Positions 22,205-24,021 of a DNA stretch of 24,021 bases are shown in pieces. The notes under the pieces are model-generated. The model was not told where the DNA came from. It saw nothing but the letters and a program-made list of their open reading frames with translations, and made no database searches. Each line of letters starts with the position of its first letter. The stretch's first letter is position 1. The translations under genes and the position numbers were made by a program. The stretch covers positions 1 through 24,021 of the forward strand of contig CADCLH010000009.1 of NCBI GenBank assembly GCA_902802215.1, written 5' to 3'. Source of the stretch: Oscillospiraceae bacterium. GTDB taxonomy: Bacteria; Bacillota; Clostridia; Oscillospirales; Oscillospiraceae.

Positions 22205-22553
22205 AACTTTCAGGATTTGATGTCGGGGACGCTTCTTTTTTGTTCCAATCTTTGAATATTCTGTACAGATTCCGGGTTTCAGTGTGCCATTTATAACTCC
22301 TCATCAGAGCTCCTCCTGTTCTCGACATAAGCAACATGCCGGATACAGAAAGAGGCTCCGTTGCTCGCCAGCTGTTACCCATGCGATTATTTGTTGTAAT
22401 CCGAGCAACGTCGGGAAATAGCATTCCCTTAATATGCGATAGCGAAAAAAATACCATCTGCAGCAGGACTCTCACCTGTCGCAGATGGTATTGCCTCCAT
22501 CTCCACTATATTAGCTATTCAGCAAAAGTCATCCGACCAGCGGTTGACTCCTG
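22205..22553. other. Intergenic region, apparently non-coding
   Basis: Between the XRE operator and the flavoprotein gene I see only the terminator at 22443-22492. A minus-strand open frame of 130 codons (22475-22083) crosses both the terminator and the operator and overlaps the XRE start; its product looks unlike a protein family, so it is not called. Confidence 0.55.
22443..22492 (-). terminator. Terminator of the flavoprotein operon
   Basis: Perfect 12-bp arms AATACCATCTGC (22450-22461) and GCAGATGGTATT (22481-22492) around a 19-base loop are followed on the minus strand by further T residues (seven in total). The loop itself can form a small CAGG/CCTG stem. It lies 61 bases after the flavoprotein stop. 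Confidence 0.85.
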
Positions 22554-23087
22554 TTATCTCAGAGATGCACCAAAGGCACGTATCTCCTCCAGCTTTTCCT
22601 CCGGTACACCGGGATCATAGCCGTCCGTTGTATAAACTCCCATATCTTCCAGCTGCAGATAATCCAGGAAATCACCCTGGTAGGAAAACATCGCTCCGTC
22701 ATACATGTCCGGATCCCCGGAGCTCAAGAACATGGCCACCTTCTTCAGCTTCGCCGGCTTGTTGGGATATGCCGCAGCATAGAAGCGGTCAATCGTGCAT
22801 TTCAGCTGTCCGGAAAGGCCGTGATAATAGATCGGTGACGCGATCACCAGCATCTCTGCCTCTTGCAGTTCGTGATAAACATACTGCATATCATCCTTCT
22901 GAACACACTGCCCATTGCCTTTCGTATGGCAGTATTCGCATGCCAGGCATCCATGGATATTCATCTTACAGACGTCATAGACACCATATTCGTGACCGGC
23001 CGTTTCCAGGCCTTCACAAAAAGCCTGAATCATCTGCTTTGTATTGCCCTTGGGTCTTGGGCTGCCGTTGAATATCAGAACCCGCAT
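22554..23087 (-). CDS. Iron-sulfur flavoprotein-like NAD(P)H-dependent FMN reductase
   Basis: A 177-residue flavodoxin-fold protein. The N-terminus MRVLIFNGSPRPKGNT is the FMN phosphate-binding loop, and ASPIYYHGLSGQLK near 83-96 is the second flavin motif. Four cysteines, Cys47, Cys50, Cys53 and Cys61 (C-x2-C-x2-C-x7-C), match the compact cluster motif of archaeal/clostridial iron-sulfur flavoproteins, which bind FMN and a 4Fe-4S cluster and transfer electrons, for example in oxygen or peroxide detoxification. GGAGG precedes the ATG, which lies two bases after the rhodanese stop. It is the last gene of the operon. The electron acceptor is unknown. Confidence 0.9.
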   Translation of the reverse strand: MRVLIFNGSPRPKGNTKQMIQAFCEGLETAGHEYGVYDVCKMNIHGCLACEYCHTKGNGQCVQKDDMQYVYHELQEAEMLVIASPIYYHGLSGQLKCTIDRFYAAAYPNKPAKLKKVAMFLSSGDPDMYDGAMFSYQGDFLDYLQLEDMGVYTTDGYDPGVPEEKLEEIRAFGASLR

Positions 23088-23089
23088 GG

Positions 23090-23500
23090 TTATTCCTCCG
23101 TTTCTTCTGTCACGATCTCGCCGGTCCAGGTATTGATGCCACCAAACTCATAAATATTCGTATAACCCATAGCCGCCAGCTTTTCCGACGCCTGCTTGGA
23201 ACGATTTCCGGTTCTGCAATAGATCAGGATAATCTGGTCGTAATCCGGCAGCGCCTCCGGTGAATCGCAGCCGATGGATTCATTCGGAATCAGAATTGCT
23301 CCTGGAATATGACCTGCGTCGTATTCATCCTGACGGCGCACATCCACAATGACATGACCGTCAGCGCGGTCCATCATTTCTTTTGCCTCTTCCTGGCTGA
23401 TCTGTTTATATGCTGCTGTGTTCTGCTCTTTCTTTACGGAGGAACAGCCGCTTAAAGCAAAAAGCAGGATCAGTATGATCGGTATAATACGCTTCATCAT
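23090..23500 (-). CDS. Rhodanese-like domain lipoprotein
   Basis: A 136-residue secreted lipoprotein. The signal sequence ends in the lipobox LSGC with lipidated Cys19. The rhodanese domain (about 34-130) contains VIVDVRRQDEYDAGHIPGA and the active loop CRTGNRS with Cys95 as the expected persulfide carrier. It would handle sulfane sulfur or thiols on the outer membrane face. AGGAG lies seven bases before the first ATG. It is tightly linked to the flavoprotein gene (gap of two bases) and follows the SnoaL-like gene, suggesting a shared redox or detoxification role. Confidence 0.93.
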   Translation of the reverse strand: MMKRIIPIILILLFALSGCSSVKKEQNTAAYKQISQEEAKEMMDRADGHVIVDVRRQDEYDAGHIPGAILIPNESIGCDSPEALPDYDQIILIYCRTGNRSKQASEKLAAMGYTNIYEFGGINTWTGEIVTEETEE

Positions 23501-23523
23501 CCCAACACTCCTGGTAAACCGTT

Positions 23524-23940
23524 TTATGTTGGCTTGATCAGCCCATTATTCCAAAAAGCATCAAACGTGTTGGCTGCGCCTCCATGTTCGATTATTTTTC
23601 CGTTCAGAACTTTATCAATGTCAACACCGGTAATCTCTATCACCCTATTTGTCGGAGTTATTCCAATGAACTCTCCTTTATGTGTGCCTCTCATAATAAA
23701 CTCTGAAATGATAACATCACCATCTTCATACTGGCGAATGATTTTCATTGAATAATCCGGATATGTTTTTCTGACGGCAAGAAGATGCTGCCGCATCCCT
23801 TCAACGCCGATGAAAGATGTGTCATCGCCAGTTCGCAACATACAGTCTTTCGATATGTACTGAGGAATCTCATCGACCAGATTCCCGGATACAACCACCT
23901 CGTAAAAGCGCCTTATCAGTTCTTTACTAAAACTTCCCAT
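23524..23940 (-). CDS. SnoaL-like (NTF2-fold) protein
   Basis: A 138-residue single-domain protein of the SnoaL-like/ester cyclase group. FIGVEGMRQHLLAVRKTYPD, EFIMRGTHKGEFIGI and GGAANTFDAF are typical positions of this alpha+beta cone fold. Members range from polyketide cyclases to binding proteins, so no reaction can be assigned. ATG 23940 fits the domain start but has no close ribosome binding site; AAGGA at 23963-23959 is about 18 bases away and fits a rare ATT start at 23949 better. A TTG at 23973 is another option. It is the first gene of the operon seen in the window. Confidence 0.75.
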   Translation of the reverse strand: MGSFSKELIRRFYEVVVSGNLVDEIPQYISKDCMLRTGDDTSFIGVEGMRQHLLAVRKTYPDYSMKIIRQYEDGDVIISEFIMRGTHKGEFIGITPTNRVIEITGVDIDKVLNGKIIEHGGAANTFDAFWNNGLIKPT

Positions 23941-24021
23941 AGCAAAAATGGGCTTCGTTCCTTGAAAACTCAATAATACAGGTAATCAGATAGTGTATTC
24001 AGGCTGCCAATGCCGCTTTCG

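Larger units (their letters stand above)
16614..24021. mobile_element. Integrated element, left part only (Tn916-type integrase module plus cargo)
   Basis: From about 16.6 kb the base composition becomes visibly more AT-rich than the preceding backbone. The region begins with short direct repeats and a minus-strand operon of mazF-like, xis and int genes, the last being adjacent to the boundary, as in Tn916-like integrative elements. Two XRE regulators, a GAF/BTAD regulator and a redox-type operon follow. No relaxase, coupling protein, replication or phage structural gene is seen, so whether it is an ICE, a mobilisable element or a decayed island cannot be decided. The right end lies beyond the window or was not recognised. 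Confidence 0.6.

Noticed and set aside
22083..22475. 130-codon minus-strand frame upstream of the second XRE gene
   Set aside because: It runs through a terminator and a probable operator, overlaps the XRE start out of frame and has no recognisable family or good ribosome binding site.
22462..22480. GGTGAGAGTCC in a terminator loop, reminiscent of riboswitch or group II intron sequences
   Set aside because: It lies at the 3' end of an operon inside a simple terminator hairpin, without other conserved elements.
23956..23980. TTGAAAACTCAATAA resembling the conserved motif of Firmicute 16S-23S spacers (and CTTGAAAACCGAATA near 19260 on the minus strand)
   Set aside because: No rRNA, tRNA or processing stem flanks either site; short AT-rich similarity only.
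19822..24021. Search for CRISPR arrays, tRNA/rRNA genes, relaxase, coupling protein or phage structural genes
   Set aside because: No regular repeat-spacer pattern, cloverleaf or corresponding protein motif was seen anywhere in the window.

Overview
The window looks like a chromosome segment from a GC-rich anaerobic Firmicute, most likely an Oscillospiraceae/Ruminococcaceae-type gut clostridium. This is inferred from strong Shine-Dalgarno sequences, Clostridia-type gene families (paired MATE exporters, cytoplasmic GH3 beta-glucosidase, a small sigma factor coupled to a membrane anti-sigma partner) and a Tn916-type integration module. No rRNA or tRNA gene is present, so the taxonomy is tentative.

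Positions 1-16,560 are GC-rich host backbone. Two convergent MATE exporters come first. A GH3 beta-glucosidase and a pyruvate-kinase-like protein lacking the usual C-terminal domain follow as an operon behind a near-consensus promoter. Then, on the minus strand, come a DUF218 (SanA/YdcF-like) membrane protein, a sigma factor/anti-sigma pair with a probable autoregulated promoter, a GPH-type sugar symporter coupled to a PIG-L deacetylase, NADP-dependent isocitrate dehydrogenase, a coiled-coil protein, and a two-gene ABC exporter. The exporter ATPase carries an N-terminal DUF5684-like membrane domain. Its permease carries a large extracytoplasmic loop built from about seven 28-residue repeats, which I consider the most novel protein feature here.

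Near 16.6 kb base composition drops visibly and an integrated element begins. A short GC-rich coding tail with its own terminator lies at the boundary and may be the displaced 3' end of the target gene. Next come short direct repeats beside the integrase gene, then int, xis and a MazF/PemK-like gene in one minus-strand operon (transcribed mazF-xis-int). A 580-base stretch without a recognised gene contains a multi-stem structure with two mutually exclusive pairings. After an XRE regulator there is an array of eight GTTA-centred repeats at 11-12 bp spacing around an A6T7 tract.

The rest of the element holds a GAF/winged-helix/BTAD regulator, a second XRE regulator under a long inverted repeat, and a three-gene operon: SnoaL-like protein, rhodanese lipoprotein and iron-sulfur flavoprotein. 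The right end of the element is not in the window.
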